DNA from: Pachyseris speciosa
Taxonomy: Eukaryota > Cnidaria > Anthozoa > Scleractinia > Pachyseridae
NCBI GenBank assembly: GCA_016490735.1
Contig: JAEMWC010000396.1
Span: forward strand, 348,501 to 412,500
Length of the DNA stretch: 64,000 nt
Reading direction: 5' to 3'
Every line of letters begins with the position of its first letter. Within the stretch, counting starts at the first letter, position 1. This document shows positions 1 through 30,836 of the stretch, one piece after another. The translations under genes and the position numbers were made by a program. The notes under the pieces were generated by a model. That model ran no database searches, was not told the origin of the DNA, and was given only the letters and a program-made list of their open reading frames with translations.

Positions 1-250
1 GGGGCAGGCAGATTTTGAAAAAATTTGCAAAAACAAAAGAAGCCGCTTCTGCAGATGTCCAGACTAATTGTTTTGACCGGTTCATGAAGTCTGGAATTTG
101 GCGGGCATTTTGTAAACTCTTCGCGCCATTCCAGCATTGATGAATGTTTCCCTTTGTATTATTCGGCGGCTGGCTTTCCCATGAATATACAACAGGTTCC
201 ATATTATCAACGCATTCTTCACAAACATCATTGTCTTCAAGACAAGTGAT
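1..250 (-). other. Possible partial coding stretch running off the left edge
   Basis: On the minus strand a frame stays open from about 250 to the window edge (roughly 80 codons), with an internal ATG at 202. It has a Cys/acidic start (LEDNDVCEECVDN) and no domain I recognise. A second minus frame at 270-506 ends just upstream of it. The two could be pieces of one gene or of a decayed transposon gene separated by a frameshift or intron. No splice site or homology decides this, so it is only a weak coding candidate. Confidence 0.2.
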
Positions 251-1554
251 GTTTAAGACTGCCCTTTATTCATTCATCCACCTCTGATATAGGATAAACA
301 AAGCGAACATTTGCTGCTGCTGTATGTTCATGATCTGAAGAAGCAACACAGCAATAGCGACGCAAAAGGCCTGATTTGGGTTCATGTTTACCATAGAGTA
401 CGAGAGAAAGTTGAAATCCGATCGATCGATTGATTTTGAAATTTGTTACATAAATGCGACCCCAAAAATTTTTTCCAATTTTTGGCACTTCCGTTCGCAG
501 TTTCACATTTTTGGCAATTTTGGTCCGGGCTAAAGATTTTTGCCTGTAGTGCGACCCGGCCCTTAGCTGAACTTCTAGTTATCCTCAGGCAGTACTGTGA
601 ACGAAGTCAAGGCAAGGTAAAATAAAATAAATTTAGCTTACTGCAATTAAAATTTGAGGCTAGGTATCCATCTAAACTGTTGGTTAGAAATAAGCGAACG
701 CAACTTCGCGATGTGAGAATAATTATTTGCATATTTGCATTATTTGCATATACCTGATGTAAACAAACTGACACAAATTTAGACGTGATTGGATATATTT
801 TACTACATGTAGCTCCATTTGAAGTTCGAGTGGCACCATGGTCTAAATCAACTGAATTCGGTAAAGTTAATCAATTTGATTTGTAAACACTTGAAGTTTT
901 CTTAGCAGTCTACCATGTATTGATCAGTGACATGGGCTTCTGTCAGTGAATTAGCAGGGTCTCTGAAATATATTTTGATTGTTGACGTTGGAAACCGGTT
1001 TTAATAGAGCGCTTGTGTCGAAGACTGTGGGACTCATGAAAGACGAAAAATTTAAAGGAAGTTAGGTTGATAAGGTTTTCCTAAAGGTACATCTCGATGA
1101 ACAATTATTTTAGCTGCCATTACATTCTGGACTGCTTTGTGTCACTGCGGATAAATCCTTTGTGTATCTGATATGCAGCACATTGAATATCATGATGCAT
1201 TGAAAACATGGTACATGCGCACGTTTGGGTTGCATCACTATACAATAAACGAGTTTTAAAGAGGAGATCTTTTCACTGAACGGACTCATTGGAATTTTCC
1301 GTTTTCACTGCATAAAAGGGCAGAAAATGCTTGTGAGATCAGCCGATGGGAATATGTTTATTTCAGGAACAGCTGGTCTGTTTTTGGCTCATTCATTTGC
1401 AAAACATCAAATCTTCTCTTAGGAGAGAAATGTTACATGTGACAATACTATGCATATAAATAATTATAATTATTATTGGTTAAAATCATGTCTTATTTGC
1501 CCTCAGAGTTAGAATTATTGAGCTTCCTTCAAAGAACTTTGTAAGTGCAACAGA

Positions 1555-1771
1555 GCTTCCGTTCCCGGGATGACGTCATACAAGCACTGAACCCAATCTC
1601 CCCATAACTTGGTCATGAAACAAAATGGCGGTGTTTTTGGTCGTAATTTTGAAACTTTACCGGGGCACAGAAAAGCGAAGATTCAACCGAATCAAAAATT
1701 TTTTTCAAGGTTGTGCTTCTAATTCAGAGACGAATCATTTAAAATGAAAAAAATTTTGGGGTTAGGGGCAC
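1555..1771. repeat. Right part of a TTTAA-type TIR element
   Basis: The right end reads GGGGTTAGGGGCAC followed by TTTAA, matching the terminus of the elements at 32601-33040 and 50168-50872. The left end is not clear. The repeat also contains a TGACGTCA motif near 1571 that resembles the one inside the related copies. Confidence 0.35.
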
Positions 1772-1952
1772 TTTAAAAGACAATCTAGCACACACTCTTT
1801 ATATTTTTAGGGACAACCGGTATCGCTGGTAAAAGACAGACAAGATTATAAATTTGCTAGGAATGTAATATCTCAAACACTAGTACTTAATAGATAAAAA
1901 TTTTCAATTTTAAATTTATCTTAAGTTGGTCATGTTGCTGTGGAAAATAAAA

Positions 1953-2480
1953 AAAACAAAGCCAAGAGGCTACAATTAGCCTAAACTCGGGCCTGCAATT
2001 TAAAGTACAGTGTGTATTCCTAATTTGGCGGGAAACGAGAAAAAGAGAAGTCTGCCCTCCTTTCATCAAACACATTGCACTTATCATGATGTTCCAGTCT
2101 ATTTGTTTGTAACCTGTCAATATATATCCCTTTAAAACTGTCGTATTGCTTTACAGGTCAACCGTCGATAACAATCATAATACTTATAACAAAAACAAAA
2201 CAAAACAAAGCAATAAGAGAAATGAAAAAAAAAAAAAAAAACTCGCAGAAGTTGCCACTACTGGGTTCGAACCTAGGGTTATCTGCATCAGAGGCAGCGA
2301 CAATGACTGATACCCCACATATGCTCAGCATACAGTAGCGAATGAGGAGAGAATGGTTTATTTATTCCAAAATGACTAATCAAATAGTTTTCATCAAGGG
2401 ATATTTAATTTCTGCTCAGCGTTTGAGAAAGAAAACACTTATTGAACTGTTTAGGATTCTAAATTTGGTCATCGAAGCTT
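1953..2480 (-). repeat. tRNA-related dispersed repeat, copy 1
   Basis: About 500 bp is alignable by eye with 57110-57600: both begin with the short hairpin AGGCTACAATTAGCCT followed by AAACTCGGGC and end near a shared GTTTGAGAAAG block. Read on the minus strand, the middle (about 2253-2320) has a B-box-like GGTTCGAACCC and a degenerate anticodon arm. In the second copy this region resembles tRNA-Asp. A SINE derived from a tRNA is the best reading; a larger composite element is possible. Confidence 0.55.
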
Positions 2481-3862
2481 CTCTTGCAGCAAAAAGCAAA
2501 AAGAACAGAAGATGAGCTTTGAAAACATCTTTCGGCCTTTCATGCATTTTTGTGCAGAAGGTCACTCAACTACACGGAAGGTCACCCAAGTCACGTGCGC
2601 GACATGTAAAGATGACCGACCTCCTGTTAAACCCTTCTATGCAGTGGTGTGTGTTGAGCACATGCACTGGGAAATTCGCGACACGAAGACCAGAAAAAAA
2701 GAAGAAAAAGAACAGAGCCAAATCCTTACCTCGGTGCCTTTGACCTGAGTAATAAATCCTTACCTGAAGTTCAGACTAACAATATTACAAATTGTGATAA
2801 AAACAGAAAGCTTGTCACTATAAACAATACAAAACACAAGCATGCAGTTAATCCCAGTAAGTGTTTGAACAAAAGCAAAACTGAACAACTTACCCGGTAA
2901 ACACATACATCATGGCAAGGCAACATAAGCTTATGGCGAAACAAATGCAAAACAAATTGAACATGCAGGAAAACAAAGTAAACTCATTTAACAACAACAG
3001 CAACAAAACTTTATTTAAACTTGATAATTGCATAGTACATAAGGTGCTAGTTTGACCGAGGTAAATAAATCTAAAAACTATAATACATTATAAAGGATAA
3101 TATATAAATCAATACTAAAAAGAAAGAATTAACAGCTAATAATAAAGATAAAACTATATACAATTTAAGTAATGATAAAACTATTTACAATATATGCACA
3201 AAAAAAGCAGCAAGGTCAAATTTAGATAAGAAGTTTTTAAATTTCCTGAGATCCTTTGATGTTCTTGTATTATTGTTGAGAGAGCTCCATAACTTAGGTC
3301 CCAAGTATCTAATAGATTTCAGTCCATGAGACGTAGAATGACATTTGGGAAGTGCTAAAATATGAGACCCCCTATGATCATATGTTGTGACATGTAACTG
3401 AAAATATCTTAAATGTACAATGGAAGTAAATTGTATAATGCTTTATAAACTAATGTAGTAATATTTTGAAGTCTACGATTATACAGTGAAGTTGTCTTAG
3501 CTCTCATTATAGAGATTGATAATCACCATCCTTATCTTGAAACATGCTTCTTAATGCTCGTTCATTTAATTTTTCTAATTTATCAGGCCAGTGATATGTT
3601 CGTGAAGAATAAGATTGCTGTCAATAGTAACACCAAGAAGTTTAATGCAGTTCTCTTGTTTAAGTTCTTGATCAGCCACTTTGAACTTGACATCAGGAGC
3701 CAGACCAAAACTTTGGAACTTTTCATTTTTGCCTTGAGAGAATTTATGGAAAACCATGCCAAAGATTTTTGTAAATCATCATTGATAGTTGCCTTGATAG
3801 CCGTTGGATAGTCATGGCTGAAATGGGGTTGATTATCATCTGCATAAGTATTTATTTGAGTG

Positions 3863-4706
3863 TTCCCTGCTAGCAGAGGTCTCTGGTGGCGAGAAAGGAG
3901 AGAGACCTGACTGCCGGGGCCCGACAAGTTCTTTCATGTAGCCGCCAACCACATTCTTGGTCGAAACTAACCGGTTTTGGAAAACCGGTTTCCGTTAAAC
4001 AGGAATGCGCTTGCTCTGTTTCTATTCTCCGCTGAAAACTTCTGAGCCCACTGTACTACAATCATAATGGTGTCTTTGACTTCCCTCAACAGTCACAATA
4101 TGAAGGATATAACACCAGTGCAGAAGAAAGCTATTATTGTGTTCTTGAACAAATGCAATACATTTGTGTGTCTTCCGCAAGGCTACGGAAAATCTTTGAT
4201 TTTCCAACTGGCAATCTGCGTAGCCGCAGAGTTGTCAAGTTTGCAAGTCTACTCTCCCAAGCTACTAGTTTTGGTCATGTCTCCGTTGAATTCCCTCATT
4301 AAGGACCAGATATTATCGTGTGAAAGACTGGCAGAATCAAAGCTATCAAGATCGAAGGTGACTTTCCATCTCTTGAAGGCATAGAACATCGCATATATGA
4401 GCCCAGAGCATTTGGAGCTTGTTGTAAACATAGTTCCCGAACTCGGAGAAGCTCTTTTTCTGTGACGGCTGGTTTTACTAGTGTTTGAGGAGAATCAATT
4501 TCATCTCGGACATCAGACACTTTTATTGTAGTTTGTTGTGAACTTGCAAATTTCACGAGCAAACCGGTCTGCTGAGTAAGGTTGCACGTGAAAAATACGT
4601 CATTCGTTGTCAAGGGAACCCTCGCACTTGCGCGACAGGAAACTCGTTGGGTACCGGCAGAGGTCTCTCTCCTTTCTCGTCACCAGAGACCTCTGCTAGC
4701 AGGGAA
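3863..4706. mobile_element. 844-bp TIR DNA element with 9-bp target-site duplication
   Basis: Both ends start TTCCCTGCTAGCAGAGG and stay nearly identical as inverted repeats for about 48 bp (one mismatch, then a small indel). The element is flanked by ATTTGAGTG at 3854-3862 and 4707-4715. It sits inside a LINE RT gene. A 9-bp duplication and long TIRs fit a Mutator-like (MULE) non-autonomous element, but other superfamilies cannot be excluded. It contains a plus-strand helicase fragment. The first 30 bp of each TIR are themselves partly palindromic (GGTCTCT...AGAGACC). Confidence 0.85.
4067..4466 (+). pseudogene. RecQ-like DNA helicase fragment inside the TIR element
   Basis: The frame from 4067 encodes the N-terminal part of a superfamily-2 RecQ-type helicase core: motif 0 context (DITPVQKKAI), Walker A as LPQGYGKSLIFQLA, and motif Ia as VMSPLNSLIKDQI. 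It stops at a TAG near 4382. Homology appears to continue in another frame as AYMSPEHLELV, so the copy is frameshifted and lacks the DEAH box, the second RecA domain and the C-terminal RQC region. It is either a host gene piece captured by the element or the remnant of a helicase that related autonomous elements encode. It cannot make an active enzyme. Confidence 0.75.
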
Positions 4707-5120
4707 ATTTGAGTGTTGGTAACACAAAAATGAAGGTTGTTAACAAAGATGTTAAAAAGAAGAGGACCTAGAACAGACCCTTGTGGCACTCCTCTGGGAA
4801 CCAATGACCAGTCAGAAAAGGTGCCAAAAATTTTCACACGTTGCCTGTGCTGAAGAAGAAAACTTTTCATCAAATTAATACTTGTAGACGAGAGTCCGTA
4901 TGCAGCAAGTATACAGCAAGTATGTGTATGGCAAACATAATCAGATTTCCAACAGAATCTTTGTCCAAGGAAACAGTATAAGATTTTTATATGAATGTGT
5001 TTAAATAACGTAAAGAAGTTGGCATTACTGACAGTTAAGTGTTAATGGTCATTGATTCCGAGTTACAATGACTATGTGCCTCACGATTCATATTCATTAA
5101 GTACTTGTTTATTTGTGCAG

Positions 5121-25177
<20,057 letters not shown>

Positions 25178-25676
25178 TGGAAGCAATAAGCATATTTTAA
25201 AGCTAATCTCCAAGTTGTGAACCATACAACAAATCCTAGTTTATTTTTCTAATGTAAACGACTCGCCATCACATGTCAGTCTTTTCTTACTAGCAAACAT
25301 AGATTTCAATACTGAAGGATTACATACATAATTATACACACTGTATGTATTGCTTAACAACTAAATGTGGCCTAGTGGCTTTTTTCACTGTTAATTTTGC
25401 TTGTTTGTTTGTGGTTTTGTCACCAAGTTTGGACGTAATAGTTTATTTATGGGTGCACAACCCACTCTCAGATTTTTATCGATATTCATTTTGGTCTGAT
25501 GTCTCAGATGATTTGTAAGGAAATGTGACATGTTAATAACTTTGGGTTTGAGCTAGAATGTTTCTCGAAATAGTAGCATAGTTTTCATAAAAATACTGTC
25601 TCTTAGTTAGGCAAGGTTAATTAGACACCGGCAATTTAGCATTAATTAGAATATTATTATTTATCTTTTGAGTTTG
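25178..25676 (+). other. CSK 3' untranslated region candidate
   Basis: AT-rich sequence follows the CSK stop codon. No other gene or repeat is seen until the tandem duplication that contains the first AATAAA signals downstream. Confidence 0.5.
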
Positions 25677-25988
25677 CATGACCCTCTTTTACTTCCCTTT
25701 TCTCGCAGTGGTTGTTTGATAATGAGGGCTTCATACAAACTAAGCAATTGGCCAGGACCATAACAAACATACGGTACATTCAAAATAAAGATAAGGATTT
25801 TTGATGGAAGTGAAATCTTGTTCTTCCTCAAGCATGACCCTTTTTTACTTCCCTTTTCTCGCAGTGGTTGTTTGATAATGTGGGATTAATACAAACTAAG
25901 CAATTGGCCAGGACCATAACAAACATACTGTACATTCAAAATAAAGGTAAGGATTTTTGATGGAAGTGAAATCTTGTTCTTCCTCAAG
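25677..25988 (+). repeat. 156-bp tandem duplication doubling a poly(A) signal
   Basis: Two direct copies start at 25677 and 25833 and are about 95 per cent identical. Each carries AATAAA (25784-25789 and 25940-25945). The position 0.6-0.8 kb past the CSK stop suggests alternative cleavage sites for CSK mRNA; use of either is inferred. Confidence 0.8.
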
Positions 25989-26529
25989 CGAGGCCCATTA
26001 AATCTCACTCACATGTATAGGTCACAGATGGTGTATTAGAGAATGGAAACCACCACTTGTTTTCAAAGAATGTCTTTTGGAGAATGTTTGTCTCGTAACC
26101 AGTTGCGGAAAAGTTAAAGGGGTTAATGTTATTATATGCTGTGTCATCTCTGCTCATGCAACTGTAATGTGGCACCTGGAATAGCACAATAGTCTCTGTT
26201 AAAGTCTCGAACATTGAGCTTGTTTGTGCTGTCTCATCTTTGCTGCATTCGATTCCTGACGTCAACAATGTAGAAATGCCTGTTTTATAGCATCTCTCAA
26301 TCTTGTTTGAGCAATTTGATCATTGATAGTTATATCAAAGGGAACTTCTGGGTAAGGCAAAAAACAATAGCTTATGTACAGGCTATGTTCAGTTTCAACA
26401 TCTACCCAGCCAAGATGATAGACTTGTTACAGTGCTCTGTGGCTCCAGGGTATTTCTTGGTACCATTTCTAACATTTCACTGTTTTGTCATTATGCATGT
26501 TTGTATTTGAAACACTACAAGTGGAGTAT

Positions 26530-26630
26530 GTTGTAGTTCAATTATATTTATTTTTCTTTTGCTCATGTGTACGGTAATGTATGATGATGAGTACAAAACA
26601 AAGGAAAATAAAAATTGAACCACAACAGAG
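26530..26630. repeat. Foldback element, family A copy 2
   Basis: TGTAGTTCAATT at the left pairs with AATTGAACCACA at the right. The loop contains GGTAATGTATGATGATG, as in the copy at 6418-6543. Arms are more decayed than in copy 1. Confidence 0.5.
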
Positions 26631-26723
26631 TGCCGCAGTGCCTTAAATACCATGTTGTAATGATAAATTCATATACCAGTAAATGTCAGGCAACATGTAA
26701 GAACATCAGTTCCACATAATGCT

Positions 26724-26890
26724 CAGTGGCGGATCCAGGAATTTTCTTAGGAGGGGGTGCACCTTTACCTTTTTTTTTACTTCAACACCAATAAACCACA
26801 ATTTTTTTGTAGATGACTCGTTACCGTTTATTAGAAAGCCGTAGGCCACCTTGGGGGGTGGGGTGGGGGCCCTCCTCTAGACCCGCCCTG
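26724..26890. repeat. Short TIR element with CAGTGGCGGATCCAGG end
   Basis: The left end CAGTGGCGGATCCAGG and the right end, inverted CAGGGCGGGTCTAGAGG, are similar inverted repeats. CAGTGGCGGAT termini are common among hAT-type non-autonomous elements. The flanking 8 bp do not match, so a target duplication is not shown. Confidence 0.45.
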
Positions 26891-28480
26891 ACACTCTTTA
26901 CATCTATTGAAAAGCACCATGTCCGCCATGACAGTCACCTAGCTTAATATCACAAATTAATGTCATCTTTACAGCTCAGTAATCACTGATTTGTTTGTAT
27001 TTTTTGTAACATCCAGAAGCAACTGCTATATTTTTGTTAAGACATATAATTGTAAAAATGTAATTTTTCAAGGATAATTTTAGTTAAGAATGTTAAAGTG
27101 ATCCCACTTAGAATTAAATTAAGTTGGAATTTTCGATTTGCTCAAAATAGAAATGCTATTTTCTACAGTAATTCTTTCATATAAAATAGTTTGAAAATCT
27201 CTGATTTACAATGTAATTATTGCTTCCATCAAGAGGGGTGTATACATTTATTATTTGTTTGGTGAATGCTCAAAATTTGGCCAGTGTTAAGATCCTTACA
27301 TGCTTTTTGTGTGGAATTTTTGGCGATGCCACCACTCCGAACAGCCAGATGAGTACTGGAAAGAAGTGTCCACTACTATCTCTGGGAAATTCGTACGAAT
27401 TTAGCCTTTTGGCAAAAGAAATAAAAGTGGTTAAAGGTTGGCCCATTATTCAAATCCACAGTGGAGCTAATTTTTTCAAATTTCCTGGCAAAACAAGTGA
27501 TGTAAATCCCTTTTGTTGGAAGGCCTCAATGGAACTTGTTACATATTAAGGACCTTCATGGTTTGTCTGCCTTGTCTCTCCAAGAATAAAATGTTACAGG
27601 TAATTCTAGAGCACTTCATTGCCATGCCTGTCACTGCCATTCAGTTTTTGAAAAATAAGTTTCATCCAAATCTGCAAGCATCTTGGAGTGAAGGGCCAGT
27701 AAATCAAGCTTTTTAATGCTACTTTATTAAATTGCATGACTAGTACTTCTTCTAAGTCAGTGTAGTAATATCAGTAGTGTTTTTACAATTTTAATTGTCA
27801 CATTAAAAGTAGGGAAGTTTACATTGAATAAACCATGTACCAAGAATGAAATGTCTTAACCCAGACTGGTTTGTTCGTTTTTAAACAGCCATGTACCCCC
27901 TGACATTCTGAAACTCATTGACTCCTGGAAGTTGAGAAAATCACATTGTCAAGCAGCAAATGGAATTTGCTTCCCATTATTAAGATCAGAAACAAACTTT
28001 GCAGCACTGGGGGGACAGGTACCTATTTCTTTCTGCTTAGGGCCATTTTTGTGCCAAACAATACAGGTCTTCAACTCATCTGTAACTCAATGGGGTTTTT
28101 ATATCAGGAAGCTTTTAATACAGAAAAAAAAAACTTTGTTCCACCAGTTTACATGTGTAAGCATACATGTGACAGTGAAAAAATTACATTCAAGGCCCAG
28201 GAAAAAACAAAACTTAGCGAGGTTTATCAATCATGTCCCACGAAATTTGCACAGGGATACCAAAACAACTGTCTAGTTTTGAACACGGCTATCTAAGGTG
28301 CCTCGGCCTAACCCCCAGGCCATTTCCACCAAATTTGACTTCTGGCATGTGCAGTTTAATTGCTTCAGCTGTTATTATTTTATCCTGTGACAACATGCAT
28401 TAGAGGAATCCAAAAAAACCAACAGAGTTGCAAATTCCTAGAGAATTTTAAAGTGTATTTGCAGGTCATTTTACAGCCTT
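26891..28480. other. Intergenic stretch, nothing assigned
   Basis: No reading frame here has family-like sequence or credible splice borders. AATAAA-type motifs occur near 27587 and 27826. The sequence is AT-rich and I see no clear inverted or tandem repeat. Confidence 0.4.
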
Positions 28481-28526
28481 TTATTATATCTCTCACTTAG
28501 TGCGCACACTGTGATTGGTCAATTTT

Positions 28527-28786
28527 GCGGGCCGTATTCTACAGTACGGCCCGCTTGACTTCAACAAGGTTTCTTTCCCGTGCACCGGATTAACCTCAGA
28601 GATATAATAAATATCTTACTAACCTCGTTTTCTCGCCGGTCCGTACTGTAAGTTACGGATCCTCGTTTTTTCCCATTAATTCATGGCCCGCGCGCTTCGC
28701 GCTTGGGCCATAAATCAAAAGGAAAAAACTCGGTCCGTAACTTACAGTATGGACCGGCGAGAAAACGAAGTTAGTAAGAGGTATTT
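28527..28786. repeat. Two adjacent hairpin elements
   Basis: The first, 28527-28554, is GCGGGCCGTA...TACGGCCCGC with a short loop. The second, 28612-28786, is a 175-bp palindrome whose arms share CTTACTAAC, CGTTTTCTCGCCGGTCC and GTAAGTTACGGA, with GGCCCGCGCGC at its centre. Both lie in the CSK-GPR89 intergenic interval and are typical of foldback MITEs. Confidence 0.8.
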
Positions 28787-28880
28787 AGGCGCATATCTTT
28801 GTAACCCAATACAGACTGATCTGGGAACTGGAATGTTTAGTATGGTGAACATAATAGGTTTTGGGTGAATTTGAGAATAG

Positions 28881-29137
28881 GGGTGCTTACCATTTACACA
28901 AACCCCCATCCGGGCGGAAATTTCAGGTGAAAATATGCAGTGCTGCAGTTTGTCCAAATGCAAAATGGACAAATCACAAAATGTACTAGTATCAACTGGA
29001 AATCTCCTAAATAAAAGAAAAAGTGCGTTGATTAAGTAGATGGCCTATATTTTCTGAAATGTTCCAAATGGAATGGTGTGTACCATTTCATTTTCCAACC
29101 AGAATTTCCGTGTTTTTCGTGTAAATGGTAAGGACCC
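28881..29137. repeat. TIR element, TTACCATTTAC family, copy 2 (TAG target)
   Basis: The termini GGGTGCTTACCATTTACAC and GTAAATGGTAAGGACCC are inverted and flanked by TAG at 28878-28880 and 29138-29140. The length is 257 bp. It matches 22997-23239. Confidence 0.8.
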
Positions 29138-29257
29138 TAGATAACTCCTGTAAACATTTTGTGCATAAAATAGTTTTCAGGCCAAGCAGTTTGTCAGGTT
29201 TTTTAAGAAGTGAACCAAAATGTTTACATAGGTTCCAGCAAGCCAACAAACAGTCCC

Positions 29258-29530
29258 AGACGTTCAAATATATGTTTTCTATATATTCATTCTTGCATAT
29301 TCATCACTCATTGGTATATTACGAACCAACAAAATGACCAGCTCCCAGTTGGCTTGTTAGCTCAGTTGGTAGAGCACTCCACCAGTATCGCAGAGGTCAT
29401 GGGTTCGATTCCTGTACAAGCCTGAAATTATTTTCAGGCTTTATTTTCACTACTGAAGTAGTGCTCATTATTGTGATGATCATTCTTGTATTCATTCTTC
29501 AAACTGCAGTTCAAATATATGATTTTCATA
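29258..29530 (+). mobile_element. tRNA-derived SINE, copy 1
   Basis: The unit runs from an AAATATATG/CATATAT block through a tRNA-like domain (29351-29422), then a GCCTGAA...TTCAGGC hairpin, an ACTAC...GTAGT hairpin, and a second AAATATATGATTTTCATATA block near 29512. The same order is seen at 48380-48815 and, diverged, at 34360-34600. The near-identical outer blocks are either part of the element or an AT-rich target duplication. Confidence 0.7.
29351..29422 (+). tRNA. tRNA-like domain of a SINE (Thr-like anticodon loop)
   Basis: The 72 nt fold as a cloverleaf with a seven-pair acceptor stem (GGCTTGT with ACAAGCC), D arm GCTC/GAGC and T arm with GGTTCGATT. The anticodon loop CCAGTAT would give AGU, but position 33 is C where functional tRNAs have U. 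It lies in a repeat with several copies, so it is more likely the pol III promoter domain of a SINE than a working tRNA gene. Confidence 0.5.
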
Positions 29531-30836
29531 TATTAAATTAAATTATTCTTACAGCCCCAGATGTGTGGGCCATGTGAAGCTCAAATGTAAATCAGGGGCA
29601 CCCAAATCAATCAAAGGCTGTAGAAAGGCATTTTTAAGTACCTTACGGTGTTTGAAGTCTGTTTAAAGTGATGTCTTCATTAGCTTGAGGAATTTGATCT
29701 ATTTGGATTCCTTAGCTAAAATTTTAATTGCCCCAAAATGTTAGGGAACAAAATTTTCCTTTGAGAAAATGCTAGCTTAAATGCATTTTAACTTTCCCCA
29801 AACTTCCTAGGGAACTATTTCTTTCCGAAAATGCTAGTTGACGTTTTTGACTGCCAAAAACAGCAAATGTCACCTATTTGAAAACCTCGGGCTATGATTT
29901 CCCCATTGCAAATCTTTTAGGCCGCATTTCAGCTATGAAATTAATCCGAGTGCACTCTTTAATTAATCCACACTGAAATCCCAAGGCAAACTACCCTCCA
30001 CCAAACAGATACCTACAGAAACTTGTCATTGGGTGCCCCTAATGAATACGTGATGAAACTCTGAAAAAAAGTTCATTTCGGAAATCGTGTCAGTATGTCA
30101 CTGCAAGCAGCCATGTAATGGAAACAGCTTCATAAAGACAAGAAGTGTCTTGCATCTTCTTGTGACAGTATTTTAATCTTTTTGGAAAGACCTTCATACT
30201 CTTTACAGATGTGTTGAATGAAGTCTTATTTTCATCTTACAGGAAACTAAACAAAATATTGATTTGTGGCACTGATTGACATAAACATTTTATTTTAATT
30301 TATATCATACATATCAGAAAGAATTCTTTGGTTGGCTCTGGTGCTCTATACAGCTGTTTACAGTTGACAAGGAGGACCTGCTGTGCCTACATGTATAACT
30401 TAAAACATTTATGGTAACACAACAATGCTTAAGGCATAGCCTTTGCTGACAACATGTATAACATATCTGAATGAATAGGCAGAAAACAACAATGCTAAAT
30501 AAATTTCAACAACTGTGCCACAGTCCTTTGTAAGGCATAATAAATGGAGTGTGTGTGTTTGTGCGTGTGTGTAGGGGGAGGGGACAGGAAAGCCTAAATG
30601 CAACAAGAAGAGGGGTGGGAACTTGAAGAGGTATGGGAGCTAATGATGAGGGAGGGGATGGGTGGGCTATTCGGACTCTCCCTTTTTCCAAGCAACAAGT
30701 ATGAAGGGTGGGACACTTCTACCCCCTCCCCCACTATAAACAACCAGACAACAAGACTATTCCGCTTCTTTTTACAAACAATTCTCCAAGTGGGTCCACA
30801 GAATCACAAAATAGCAATCACAACATAGTGACACCA

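Larger units (their letters stand above)
3015..4873 (-). mobile_element. LINE remnant (CR1/L2/Jockey-like reverse transcriptase 3' part)
   Basis: Minus-strand frames give a reverse-transcriptase core: RGVPQGSVLGPLLFNIFVNN near 4800-4740, then YADD (polymerase active site) near 3840, then KLLGVTIDSNL near 3640, and a C-terminal block GPKLWSSLNNN near 3300. This order is that of the RT C-terminal half of non-LTR retrotransposons. The 5' part, including any endonuclease domain, is missing and stops and frameshifts interrupt it. An 844-bp TIR element (3863-4706) splits it exactly; removing that element and one 9-bp target copy restores a continuous frame across CVTNTQINTYADD. It is a dead copy. 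Confidence 0.85.
251..5120. other. Repeat-rich 5' flank of CSK without a confident host gene
   Basis: No exon of a recognisable host gene is visible here. The stretch holds part of a TTTAA-type element, a tRNA-related repeat, a minus-strand LINE remnant and an 844-bp TIR element, each listed separately. The missing first coding exon of CSK (only a few residues) could lie here or further left. A donor-like site follows the frame ending near 615, but nothing links it to CSK. Confidence 0.5.

Noticed and set aside
2512..2748. First exon of CSK or a separate small protein starting MSFENIF
   Set aside because: There is no donor in the right phase close to the ATG and no similarity to known proteins; the tail is Lys/Glu low-complexity.
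27220..28296. Candidate genes between CSK and GPR89
   Set aside because: The frames overlap each other, lack recognisable motifs and have no matching splice partners.
29351..29422. Functional tRNA-Thr gene
   Set aside because: The anticodon loop lacks U33, the sequence is repeated in SINE contexts, and a shared 3' hairpin block follows every copy.
29210..29425. Frame with LAQLVEHSTSIAEVMGSIPVQA
   Set aside because: It reads through the tRNA-like domain at 29351-29422 and is not a protein gene.
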